Assembly (NCBI GenBank): GCA_946887065.1
Contig: CAMPKL010000043.1
Location: 1 to 12,364, forward strand
Source of the DNA: an uncultured Bryobacterales bacterium
GTDB taxonomy: Bacteria > Acidobacteriota > Terriglobia > Bryobacterales > UBA6623
DNA: 12,364 nucleotides
Direction: 5' to 3'
Shown one piece after another: positions 1 through 7,715 of this stretch. Positions within the stretch are counted from its first letter, which is position 1, and every line of letters begins with the position of its first letter. The translations under genes were made by a program, and so were the position numbers. The notes beneath the pieces were generated by a model. The model was given only the letters and a program-made list of their open reading frames with translations, had not been told where the DNA came from and searched no databases.

Positions 1-928
1 AGCCGTGGTGAGAGTCAAGGAAGCGGGCGTTTCGCTGGTGATGTCGCTGGACGGTAATGGCCGCTACTGCGCGTTAGACCCGAAGCAAGGCGCCATGCTC
101 GCGGTAGCGGAGTGTTGCCGCAATCTGGCAACGGTCGGCGCGGAACCAGTCGGCGCGACGAATTGCTTGAACTTTGGCAATCCGGAGAAGCCGGAGATCA
201 TGGCTCAACTCGTCGCCGCGATCGAAGGTATCGGCGAAGCCTGCACAGCGTTCAAGGCGCCGATTACCGGCGGCAACGTCAGCCTCTACAACGAGACGCT
301 CGGCGCCGCCATCTATCCGACGCCGGTGATGGGCATGGTGGGCGTGCTGCCGCACATGAGCCGCCCCGCGGGAATTACCTTCCAGGGCGGCGGCAGGGTG
401 TTGGTGTTGATCGGCGGGTTGCTGCCGGGCGGCGACGATCAGTTGGAGCGGCGTTTCGGCTCCTCGCAGTACGCCAAGGCGATCACCAAGCAGGTTTGGG
501 GCCTGCCGCCGGCATTGGATCTCGACTTTGAGATCGCCGTACAAGCGACGGTTCGACAGATCGTCCAGGAAGGCTTGGCGGAGTCGGTGCACGACGTGAG
601 CGATGGCGGGCTTGCCGTCGCCGTCGCGGAGTGCTGTTTCGCAGCGAAGCGCCTGGGCGCTGAGATTTCCCTTGAAACCGACTCCCCCTTGGCTGCGGTC
701 TTATTTCATGAGGCCCCTTCGAGAATCTTGCTCTCGATTGAGGGGTCTAAACTAAGTAGTGTTGAGCGTACTGCTCAAGAGCGCGGTGTTCCGGCTGTTG
801 TCATCGGCCGGACGAAAGATGCTCCGCAGATAAGCTTCCAGGTCAACGACAAGCCCCTATTTGACGTCTCGACGGATTCTCTGTTCGAGAGTTGGGATAC
901 GGCGCTTGTAAGGATGCTGAAAAAATGA
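1..928 (+). CDS. purL: Phosphoribosylformylglycinamidine synthase, small PurL subunit (3' part)
   Basis: PurL converts FGAR, glutamine-derived ammonia and ATP to FGAM in purine synthesis. The reading frame is open at the left edge, so the start lies outside the window; about 308 C-terminal codons are present. The fragment covers the second AIR-synthase-like half: a stretch with TNCLNFGNPEKPE and ITGGNVSLYNET (about nt 155-300), then the C-terminal AIRS domain with the family hallmark HDVSDGGLA at nt 590-616. The protein ends just after this domain at FESWDTAL, with no glutaminase domain. It is therefore the small form that works with separate PurQ and PurS subunits, which are probably encoded upstream (inference). 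The TGA stop (926-928) overlaps the purF start as ATGA, indicating one transcript and translational coupling. The last 250 bases are clearly lower in GC than the rest of the gene. Confidence 0.97.
   Translation, partial: AVVRVKEAGVSLVMSLDGNGRYCALDPKQGAMLAVAECCRNLATVGAEPVGATNCLNFGNPEKPEIMAQLVAAIEGIGEACTAFKAPITGGNVSLYNETLGAAIYPTPVMGMVGVLPHMSRPAGITFQGGGRVLVLIGGLLPGGDDQLERRFGSSQYAKAITKQVWGLPPALDLDFEIAVQATVRQIVQEGLAESVHDVSDGGLAVAVAECCFAAKRLGAEISLETDSPLAAVLFHEAPSRILLSIEGSKLSSVERTAQERGVPAVVIGRTKDAPQISFQVNDKPLFDVSTDSLFESWDTALVRMLKK
909..914 (+). promoter_or_regulatory. Ribosome binding site of purF
   Basis: TAAGGA lies inside the end of purL, 10 bases before the ATG at 925. It decides the purF start in favour of this ATG over an in-frame TTG at 892, which has no such site and would add 11 unconserved residues. 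Confidence 0.65.
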
Positions 929-2382
929 ACACCGAAGACGACCACCAGCTACAGGTCGTGGGCGCGGACATCGATGATGACCGCTTCCACGACGAGTGCG
1001 GGGTTTTCGGAGTATGGGGTCATCCGGAGGCGTCGAAACTCGCCTACCTGGGCCTCTATGCTCTGCAGCATCGTGGGCAGGAAAGCGCCGGGATCGTCAC
1101 CAGCGACGGCAAGGAACTGCGCACGCACAAGGGCATGGGTCTGGTGCGCGAGGTGTTCTCCGAGGCGACGCTGAAAAAGCTCAAAGGGAGAGCCGCGATC
1201 GGTCATACGCGCTACTCCACCGCGGGACCCAGCGCGCATCTGAATGCACAGCCGTTCACGGTGCAGTGCTCCAAGGGCCAACTAGCGATCGCGCACAACG
1301 GCAATCTGACGAACGGTTGGGAATTGCGCCGCGAGCTCGAAGCGTCCGGATCGATCTTCCAAGCGACGAGCGACACGGAAGTGATTCCGCATCTGATGGC
1401 CCGCTCGCGCGAGTCGACGCTGCGTCACGCGCTGCGCGAGTCGTTGCTGCGCCTGGAAGGCGCCTACTCGCTGGTGCTGCTCGCTCAAGATCGCTTGATC
1501 GTCGCCCGGGATCAACGCGGCTTCCGGCCGCTTTCGCTGGGCAAATTGGAAACGCCGGACGGCCAACTAGCCTACGTCTTTGCCTCAGAGACGTGCGCCT
1601 TCGACCTGATTCAGGCCGAATTGATCGATGAAGTGAAGCCGGGCGAAATGGTCATCGTTTCGAACGAAGGCATCTCTCGCGAACGGTTCGCTCCCGAGTT
1701 AAATAAGTCGCACTGCGTCTTTGAGCACGTTTACTTTTCGAGACCGGATTCACGCGTGTTTGGTCGCTCCGTGGCGCAGTCGCGCGAGATGCTCGGCCGC
1801 ATTCTAGCCCGGGAGAGTCCGGTGCCGGCGGACTGCGTCATCGCCGTTCCTGATTCAGGCGTGCCGGCCGCGATCGGCTATGCCTCGGAATCGGGTCTTC
1901 CGTACCGCCTCGGCCTCATCCGTAACCATTACGTCGGCCGCACCTTCATCGAGCCGACGCAGACGATGCGGGACTCGCGGGTACGGCAAAAGCTGAACCC
2001 AGTGCGAGACATCGTTGAAGGTCAGCGAATCATCTTAGTCGATGACTCGCTCGTTCGCGGCACCACGTCGCGCAAGATCGTTCGCTTAATGCGGGAGTTC
2101 GGCGCGAAGGAGGTCCACCTGCGGATCTCGTGTCCGCCGACAATCTCGTCTTGCTACTACGGCGTGGACACGCCGTCGAGTTCGGAACTGATCGCCGCCA
2201 ACCAGACAGTGGAGCAGATTCGAGAATTCACCGGCGCCGATTCTCTGGCTTATCTGTCGCTGGCCGGTTTGCGCAAGTCGGTGGCGAGCCTGGCGGACGA
2301 TTGCTGCTACGCCTGCTATACCGGCAAGTACCCTACTGACCTGGTCGGCGTGGAAATGCTGACTTCGCAATCGCGGAAGTAA
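925..2382 (+). CDS. purF: Amidophosphoribosyltransferase (iron-sulfur, propeptide type)
   Basis: PurF makes 5-phosphoribosylamine from PRPP and glutamine, the first step of purine synthesis. The 485-residue protein starts at the ATG overlapping the purL stop. The N-terminal Ntn-type glutaminase domain begins at ECGVFGVWGH. Cys25 is the expected nucleophile, exposed by removal of a 24-residue acidic propeptide (the Bacillus subtilis propeptide is 11 residues). HTRYSTAG (94-101) and AHNGNLTN (123-130) are glutaminase motifs. The C-terminal phosphoribosyltransferase domain carries the PRPP loop LVDDSLVRGTTS (371-382). Cys264, Cys410 and the Cys461-Tyr-Ala-Cys464 pair match the four ligands of the B. 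subtilis [4Fe-4S] cluster; the 264-410 spacing of 146 equals that of B. subtilis 236-382. It is therefore the oxygen-sensitive Bacillus class, not the E. coli class. It sits in an operon with purL. Confidence 0.98.
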   Translation: MNTEDDHQLQVVGADIDDDRFHDECGVFGVWGHPEASKLAYLGLYALQHRGQESAGIVTSDGKELRTHKGMGLVREVFSEATLKKLKGRAAIGHTRYSTAGPSAHLNAQPFTVQCSKGQLAIAHNGNLTNGWELRRELEASGSIFQATSDTEVIPHLMARSRESTLRHALRESLLRLEGAYSLVLLAQDRLIVARDQRGFRPLSLGKLETPDGQLAYVFASETCAFDLIQAELIDEVKPGEMVIVSNEGISRERFAPELNKSHCVFEHVYFSRPDSRVFGRSVAQSREMLGRILARESPVPADCVIAVPDSGVPAAIGYASESGLPYRLGLIRNHYVGRTFIEPTQTMRDSRVRQKLNPVRDIVEGQRIILVDDSLVRGTTSRKIVRLMREFGAKEVHLRISCPPTISSCYYGVDTPSSSELIAANQTVEQIREFTGADSLAYLSLAGLRKSVASLADDCCYACYTGKYPTDLVGVEMLTSQSRK

Positions 2383-2386
2383 ACGG

Positions 2387-3421
2387 CTAATCGGCTAAAC
2401 CGTAGCTGTCGACGATCTGCTTTGCCAGCAGGTTCTCAACCTCGGCTTCGCTGCGGGCGAGTTCCAAAAAAGCGGACCTCAGCAGCTGGTCTTTGCGGTT
2501 ACGCAAGGTTTGCTGGATCTCTTGCTGCACGCTTGGGTCGGAGAAATCCCGCAGACCGGCGGGCTGCTGCTCGATGAACTGGATGATGCGATAGACGCCG
2601 TCGATCTCGACTACCGGAGAGGTTTCGCCCGGCGAGAGCGCCGCGACGACACGACGCAACGCCACAGGCGCCTTCTCCAGCGACGATTGCGGGATGAATC
2701 CCAAGTCGCCGCCGCTCGGAGTGGATGCAGGATCCTCCGAGTAGTTCTGCGCCAAGGTGCCGAATTCCTCGCCCGCAGCTAGTCGCTGGGCAAGCATCGT
2801 GATCTTTTCCGAAGCGGCCTTGCGGTCCTTGGCATCGTCGTTGAGCAGATTCGGCGGCGGGGATTCCGCCTCGCCGGTTACGACAATCTGAGCGAGGTGC
2901 AACTGAGGCTCGGGCCGCGAGAAGCTGGCGCTGTTCTCTTCGTAGTACCGCCGCATCTCCGGCTCAGCGACGGAGACGCGCGAAGTAATCTCGCGGTTGA
3001 AGAGCTTCTCAATGGTCAGGTTGCGGCGAATCGAAACTCGCAACTCCGCCGGCGACATCCCGCGCTCCCGCAACGATGTTTCGAACTCCTCATCGGAAGG
3101 GAATGGCGTCCGGAATTCGCTATACCGGGCCTCGACTTCGTCGTCGACGGCGACCAGCCCGACACTCTCCGCTTTCTGCAGCAGAATCTGGCGATCGATC
3201 ATCTCGCGCAACAAATTGAGGCGCAGCATCCGCGACTGCTCGGCGCTGGGCGGATCTTCTTGCCCAGGCATCTGTTGGCGGTGGTAATCCTCAAGCTCGT
3301 CGTAGGTAATCCGATAGCCGTTGACGACCGCGGCGACGCCTCCGTCGGCGGCATCTCCGCATCCGCTGAGTCCGGCTATCAACAAGGCGACCGCAATGAC
3401 CGCTCGATAAACCTGCATCAT
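2387..3421 (-). CDS. Lipoprotein parvulin-type peptidyl-prolyl cis-trans isomerase (SurA/PpiC/PrsA-like)
   Basis: This is a predicted envelope chaperone and proline isomerase for exported proteins. Of 344 residues, the first 20 form a signal peptide with a hydrophobic core (AVIAVALLIAGL) ending in the lipobox LSGC, so Cys21 should be lipidated. An N-terminal SurA-like helical region follows, opening with VNGYRITYDELE (33-44) and rich in charged helices to about residue 165. The parvulin domain spans about 172-288 and has the family signature YSEDPAST..GGDLGF (227-242). A helical tail finishes the protein. Start choice is between two adjacent ATGs (3421 and 3418); neither has a strong Shine-Dalgarno site. 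It lies on the same strand 79 bases after rplQ, beyond a hairpin, so it may be read through from the ribosomal operon or have its own promoter. Whether it acts as SurA, PpiD or PrsA cannot be told from sequence; without the C-terminal second parvulin domain it is not a full E. coli-type SurA. Confidence 0.88.
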   Translation of the reverse strand: MMQVYRAVIAVALLIAGLSGCGDAADGGVAAVVNGYRITYDELEDYHRQQMPGQEDPPSAEQSRMLRLNLLREMIDRQILLQKAESVGLVAVDDEVEARYSEFRTPFPSDEEFETSLRERGMSPAELRVSIRRNLTIEKLFNREITSRVSVAEPEMRRYYEENSASFSRPEPQLHLAQIVVTGEAESPPPNLLNDDAKDRKAASEKITMLAQRLAAGEEFGTLAQNYSEDPASTPSGGDLGFIPQSSLEKAPVALRRVVAALSPGETSPVVEIDGVYRIIQFIEQQPAGLRDFSDPSVQQEIQQTLRNRKDQLLRSAFLELARSEAEVENLLAKQIVDSYGLAD

Positions 3422-3448
3422 TTCATTCTAGGTTCCGGCTCAACGTAG

Positions 3449-3477
3449 CAAGGGCGGACATCCGATGTCCGCCCTTG
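3449..3477 (-). terminator. Perfect 13-bp hairpin after rplQ, putative terminator or attenuator
   Basis: CAAGGGCGGACAT (3449-3461) and its exact complement (3465-3477) flank a three-base loop. The hairpin sits 23 bases after the rplQ stop and 27 bases before the lipoprotein start, where the long ribosomal operon would be expected to end. No run of U follows the stem on the minus strand (the next bases are GCTACGTTG), so it is not a textbook intrinsic terminator. It could be a partial terminator, a processing or stability element, or a copy of a dispersed palindromic repeat. Confidence 0.5.
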
Positions 3478-3500
3478 ACCTTCTGTGAGTGCGATAGCGG

Positions 3501-3950
3501 TTAGTTTGCCGCGGCGGCCTGCTCCGTCTGCTCTTGCTGCTGCCTGAGGCGTTCGTCGCGACGTTTGCGGCGGTCTTCGGCGCGTTTCTTGACTTCCGAT
3601 CCCAGCAACTCGATGATGGCCTCTTCGGCGCCGTCGCCCTGACGAAAGCCAACGCGCATGATGCGGGTGTACCCGCCCTGACGATCCGCGAAGCGGGGAC
3701 CGACCGTATCGAACAACTTCTTCACGGCTTCATCGGACATCAGGAATGCCGCCGCTTGCCGCCGGGTATGCAGCGTATCCCGCTTTGCGAGCGTAATCAT
3801 CTTCTCGACCTGCGGGCGAACCGCTTTGGCCTTGGTGACCGTGGTCTTGATCCGATCTTCCATGATCAAGCTCGTCGTCAGCGCCCGGAAGAGCGCACGT
3901 CGAGCTGAACTATCGCGGTCTAACTTGTAGCCGCCTATCCTGTGCCGCAT
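3501..3950 (-). CDS. rplQ: 50S ribosomal protein L17 with extended C-terminal tail
   Basis: L17 is a large-subunit protein near the tunnel exit. The 149-residue protein opens with the family start [20 protein letters not shown]. It continues with the L17 core ([40 protein letters not shown]) to about residue 116. A highly basic tail rich in Arg, Glu and Gln follows (about 117-149, ending [13 protein letters not shown]) and takes it past the common length of about 120-130. The ATG is preceded on the minus strand by TGAGGA with eight-base spacing. It lies 34 bases after rpoA, the canonical last gene of the alpha operon. Confidence 0.98.
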   Translation of the reverse strand: MRHRIGGYKLDRDSSARRALFRALTTSLIMEDRIKTTVTKAKAVRPQVEKMITLAKRDTLHTRRQAAAFLMSDEAVKKLFDTVGPRFADRQGGYTRIMRVGFRQGDGAEEAIIELLGSEVKKRAEDRRKRRDERLRQQQEQTEQAAAAN

Positions 3951-3984
3951 AATACCGTCCTCATCCCCGCGCGAAACCGCAGGC

Positions 3985-4989
<1,005 letters not shown>

Positions 4990-5035
4990 GCCTGTTGTCG
5001 TTCCCTCTTCGCGTTCGACGGCCCAAGACCGCCGC

Positions 5036-5049
5036 GGGCGCTAGCGCCC
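5036..5049. other. 14-bp perfect palindrome in the rpsD-rpoA gap
   Basis: GGGCGCTAGCGCCC is fully self-complementary. As RNA it could form a five-pair stem with a CUAG loop. It lies about 47 bases before the rpoA start within a GC-rich leader, next to a second hairpin. Function is unknown; it could be an RNA element or a protein-binding site. Confidence 0.4.
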
Positions 5050-5054
5050 CAAGC

Positions 5055-5088
5055 GGAACCGCGTCCTGGGCAAAGCCCGGCGCGGTCC
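5055..5088 (-). other. GC-rich hairpin directly after rpsD, upstream of rpoA
   Basis: The arms GGAACCGCG (5055-5063) and CGCGGTCC (5081-5088) pair with one bulged base. Inside, GGGC (5068-5071) pairs with GCCC (5075-5078) around an AAA loop, separated from the outer stem by a small internal loop. It begins about ten bases after the rpsD stop. No U tract follows, so an RNA control or processing element is as likely as a terminator. S4 (the rpsD product) is the known translational repressor of the alpha operon in E. coli, but its site there is elsewhere, in the rpsM leader. Confidence 0.4.
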
Positions 5089-5098
5089 CAGTCCTCTC

Positions 5099-5716
5099 TT
5101 ACCTCGAGTACATCTCAACGATGAGCTGGGCGTTGATCTGAGTCTGCACTAGATCGTCCTTGCTCGGAGTGCCAATGACCCGGCCTTCGTAGTGCTCAGC
5201 GTCGGCTTCAAGCCAACTAGGCAACAACGAGGCCGCCGGCGTCTCGAACGCGATCAGAATGCCGCCGTGTTCGCGACTCTTCTCACGGATGCGAATGATG
5301 TCGCCGGGCTGCACGGTGTAGGACGGGATGTCCACCTTGCGGCCATTGACCTCGATGTGTCCGTGGTTGACGATCTGCCGGCCCATCCGGCGCGTCATAG
5401 CGAAGCCGAGGCGGAAAAGCGTATTGTCCAACCGCTGCTCCAGCAAGGAGAGCAGGTTGTCGCCGACAACGCCCTTCATGCGCAACGCACGTTGGAAATA
5501 GAGCCGGAATTGCCGCTCCAAGACGTCGTACATGAACCGCGCGCGCTGCTTCTCTTGCAGCTGCGTGCCGTAGTTCGACATCTTGCGCGGGCGCCGGCCG
5601 CGTTTGACCTGCCCTGGCGGATTCGGCCGCCGGTCTAAAAGTCGTTCGGACTTCGGATCGAGCGCCAAGCCGACTCGGCGCGATCTCCTTAGTACCGGTC
5701 CTCTGTTTCTTGCCAT
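5099..5716 (-). CDS. rpsD: 30S ribosomal protein S4
   Basis: S4 is a primary 16S rRNA-binding protein that nucleates 30S assembly and often autoregulates its operon. The protein has 205 residues. Its N-terminal domain runs through KMSNYGTQLQEKQRARFMY (45-63). The S4 RNA-binding fold follows (about 95-155: QRLDNTLFRLGFAMTRR, QIVNHGHIEVNGRKVDIPSY) and the protein ends QINAQLIVEMYSR. The N-terminal zinc-binding cysteines of the C+ form are absent, so this is the C- paralogue. It starts at an ATG 22 bases after rpsK, with GGGAAGG upstream. Confidence 0.99.
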   Translation of the reverse strand: MARNRGPVLRRSRRVGLALDPKSERLLDRRPNPPGQVKRGRRPRKMSNYGTQLQEKQRARFMYDVLERQFRLYFQRALRMKGVVGDNLLSLLEQRLDNTLFRLGFAMTRRMGRQIVNHGHIEVNGRKVDIPSYTVQPGDIIRIREKSREHGGILIAFETPAASLLPSWLEADAEHYEGRVIGTPSKDDLVQTQINAQLIVEMYSR

Positions 5717-5738
5717 AGAAAGCCTTCCCTATCCCGAC

Positions 5739-6149
5739 TCAGACGCGGCGCCGTTTCGGCGGCCTGCAACCATTGTGGGGAATCGGAGTTACGTCTCGAA
5801 TCGCCCTCACTTGAATTCCCGCCGCGCCCAAAGCGCGGATCGCGGACTCTCGTCCGCCGCCGGGACCCTTAACGCGCACCGTTACCGCGCGCAAACCATG
5901 CTCTCGCGCCGCATTGACGGCCGTCATGCTGGCTTGCTGAGCCGCAAACGGCGTTCCCTTTTGGGAGCCGCGGAAGCCGAGCGAGCCCGCGCTCGACCAA
6001 CTCAACGCGCCGCCCTCTAGGTCGGTAATCGTCACGATCGTGTTATTGAACGTCGCCTGGATATGGACAATGCCAATCGGGACGTTCTTCTTAACGCGAC
6101 TCTTGAGCTTCTTCTTGCCCTTGCCTTTTGCTGCTGCTGCTTTCGCCAT
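5739..6149 (-). CDS. rpsK: 30S ribosomal protein S11
   Basis: S11 forms the 30S platform near the mRNA exit. Of 136 residues, the first 22 are a Lys/Ala-rich extension ([16 protein letters not shown]). The conserved S11 body follows: [15 protein letters not shown] (29-43), [10 protein letters not shown] (64-73), [15 protein letters not shown] (93-107), and the C-terminal [18 protein letters not shown] that approaches the mRNA. It lies between rpsM (19-base gap) and rpsD in canonical alpha-operon order. Confidence 0.99.
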   Translation of the reverse strand: MAKAAAAKGKGKKKLKSRVKKNVPIGIVHIQATFNNTIVTITDLEGGALSWSSAGSLGFRGSQKGTPFAAQQASMTAVNAAREHGLRAVTVRVKGPGGGRESAIRALGAAGIQVRAIRDVTPIPHNGCRPPKRRRV

Positions 6150-6168
6150 CGGTCTTTCTCAGCTCTAC

Positions 6169-6549
6169 TTACTTCGCGACTTTCTTCTTGTTGGCGACCT
6201 GACCCTTACGGGGTCCTTTTCGGGTGCGTGCGTTGGTGTGCGTGCGTTGCCCGCGAACGGGCAGGCCGCGACGGTGTCGCAAACCCCGGTAGCAGCCGAT
6301 TTCCATCAAGCGGCGGATGTTGAGCGCCACCTCTTTGCGTAGGTCGCCTTCGACCGCGCCTTCCTCTTCGAGCAATGTTCTCAGAGCGGTCGTCTCTTGG
6401 TCATCGAGATCGCCCATCTTCTTGTCGAACGGTATGCCGGCCCGGTACAGGAGCGAACGGGCTCGGGTGAACCCAATCCCGTAGATGTAGGTCAACGAGA
6501 CTTCCGCTCGCTTATGATCCGGTATGTCGACGCCTTCCAAACGTGCCAT
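6169..6549 (-). CDS. rpsM: 30S ribosomal protein S13
   Basis: S13 sits on the 30S head and contacts the P-site tRNA and the large subunit. The 126-residue protein begins [20 protein letters not shown], has the helix-hairpin-helix region [14 protein letters not shown] (21-34), and ends with the conserved basic stretch [20 protein letters not shown] (88-107) and a Lys-rich tail. The ATG is preceded by AGAGGA. It follows rpmJ by 19 bases. Confidence 0.99.
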   Translation of the reverse strand: MARLEGVDIPDHKRAEVSLTYIYGIGFTRARSLLYRAGIPFDKKMGDLDDQETTALRTLLEEEGAVEGDLRKEVALNIRRLMEIGCYRGLRHRRGLPVRGQRTHTNARTRKGPRKGQVANKKKVAK

Positions 6550-6568
6550 AAAATCCTCTTGCGTTCCC

Positions 6569-6685
6569 TTAGCCCTGACGCTGCTTGTGCTTCGGCGTCG
6601 TCTTGCAGATAACGCGCACCACGCCGCGGCGACGGATAATCTTGCAGTTCTTACAGAGTCGCTTCACTGATGCTCTGACTTTCAT
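6569..6685 (-). CDS. rpmJ: 50S ribosomal protein L36 (zinc-binding form)
   Basis: Translating the minus strand from the ATG at 6685 gives 38 residues: [20 protein letters not shown], then [18 protein letters not shown]. Cys11, Cys14, Cys27 and His33 form the zinc ribbon of the C+ form. Length and sequence are standard for L36. The start overlaps the infA stop as ATGA (6682-6685), implying translational coupling, in the usual infA-rpmJ-rpsM order. Confidence 0.98.
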   Translation of the reverse strand: MKVRASVKRLCKNCKIIRRRGVVRVICKTTPKHKQRQG

Positions 6686-6915
6686 TTCGAATCCTTCCCA
6701 ACAATTCGTCCGCGCCGATCATCGTGAGGCGATAGCCGAAGCTGAACCCGGTCGCCCGGCAGGATCCTCAGGAAATCCATTCCGCGTCGTTCGGCGACGC
6801 CGGCCAGAATCTCTCTTCGATCGCTCAGGGCTACCCGGTAAAGGGCGCTCGGCAACTCTTCGATGACTTCGCCTCTTACGTTTCCGCTCTCCGCTACCTC
6901 GTCGTCAGAACCCAC
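6682..6915 (-). CDS. infA: Translation initiation factor IF-1, divergent
   Basis: IF-1 binds the 30S A site during initiation. The 77-residue product is an S1/OB-fold protein recognisable by [17 protein letters not shown] (14-30), [10 protein letters not shown] (48-57) and [11 protein letters not shown] (61-71). It is unusual: the near-universal region around H-SGKMR is replaced by AGVAERRG (38-45), LENGH becomes LSDRR, and the N-terminus carries an acidic extension (GSDDEVAES). The only usable start in the open frame is GTG at 6915, inside the last 22 bases of map, with CGGAG placed eight bases upstream. The position between map and rpmJ is canonical. The genome may carry a second, more typical infA (inference). 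Confidence 0.93.
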   Translation of the reverse strand: MGSDDEVAESGNVRGEVIEELPSALYRVALSDRREILAGVAERRGMDFLRILPGDRVQLRLSPHDDRRGRIVGKDSK

Positions 6916-7664
6916 GGTCCCTTCTCCGTAATCGCCACCGTGTGCTCAAAATGAGCCGCCGCCGACCCATCCGTCGTCACTGCCGTCCAGCGATCCGATA
7001 AGACATGCGTCTCGGGGTTGCCGGCGGCAACCATCGGCTCGATGGCAAAAACCATCCCTTCCCTCAGACGCGGATTCCGCATCTTTTGGTCCACATAGTT
7101 CGGCACATGCGGCTCTTCGTGGAGCTTGGCTCCGATTCCGTGCCCGACGAATTCGCGCACGATCGTAAAACCTTCTCCCTCGACGTGCCGCTGTACGGCT
7201 CCACAAACATCAAACAGCCGGTTGCCCGGAACCATTTGTTCAATCGCCAAAGCGAGGGACTTCTCCGTCGCCTCCATCAGTCGCGTCTTTTGAGCGTCCA
7301 CTTGGCCGACGGCAACCGTTGTCGCCGAGTCCCCGAAGTAGCCGTCCATCTGCACGCCAATGTCGATCTTCACGATGTCGCCCTCTTTCAAGACCCGTTT
7401 CTTCGACGGGATCCCATGAACGACTTCCTCATTGATCGACGTACACAACACACAAGGGAAGCGACTGCCGGCTGCCGGGACATAGTACCCCTTAAAGGCC
7501 GCCTTCGCTCCCGCTTCCAAAACTCTCTTCTCGGCAACAACTTCCAAGTCCATGGTCGAGATGCCGGGTTCCACCATCCCGCGCAATTCGTCCAAGATCT
7601 CCGCGACCAATCGGCTGGCCGAGCGCATCTTCTCGAGCTCGCCTGGGCTCTTTCGAATGATCAT
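6894..7664 (-). CDS. map: Methionine aminopeptidase, type I
   Basis: MAP removes the initiator methionine from nascent proteins. The chosen start, ATG at 7664, gives 256 residues beginning MIIRKSPGELEKMRSASRLV, the usual type I length. All five metal ligands are present: Asp101 (KIDIG), Asp112 (FGDSATT), His175 (VGHGIG), Glu209 (AIEPM) and Glu240 (FEHTV). The active-site His83 (VHGIPS) and His182 (KLHEEP) are also present. In-frame GTG codons at 7682 and 7712 would extend the N-terminus, but no good ribosome binding site precedes them and the added residues look non-conserved. It follows secY directly without the adenylate kinase gene often found there, and its end overlaps infA. Confidence 0.97.
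   Translation of the reverse strand: MIIRKSPGELEKMRSASRLVAEILDELRGMVEPGISTMDLEVVAEKRVLEAGAKAAFKGYYVPAAGSRFPCVLCTSINEEVVHGIPSKKRVLKEGDIVKIDIGVQMDGYFGDSATTVAVGQVDAQKTRLMEATEKSLALAIEQMVPGNRLFDVCGAVQRHVEGEGFTIVREFVGHGIGAKLHEEPHVPNYVDQKMRNPRLREGMVFAIEPMVAAGNPETHVLSDRWTAVTTDGSAAAHFEHTVAITEKGPWVLTTR
6918..6928 (-). promoter_or_regulatory. Ribosome binding site of infA, inside map
   Basis: On the minus strand CGGAG (with AAGGGA following) precedes the GTG at 6915; GGAG is eight bases from it. It supports the GTG start and a 22-base overlap with the map coding sequence. Confidence 0.6.
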
Positions 7665-7715
7665 GCTCGGCCGTTCCGTCACCTGGTTTCTATCGTTGCC
7701 CAGCTTCCGCACCGC

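Noticed and set aside
892..924. Upstream TTG start for purF adding 11 residues
   Set aside because: The ATG at 925 has a ribosome binding site and overlaps the purL stop in the ATGA manner usual for operons. The added residues are not expected in the family.
2384..2398. Tandem CGGCTAA repeat across the purF/isomerase junction
   Set aside because: Only seven bases twice, largely explained by the isomerase C-terminal codons; too short to claim a function.
7665..7712. Upstream GTG starts for map (7682, 7712)
   Set aside because: No ribosome binding site upstream of either. MAP type I proteins commonly begin close to the IIRKSPGEL-like segment, matching the ATG at 7664.
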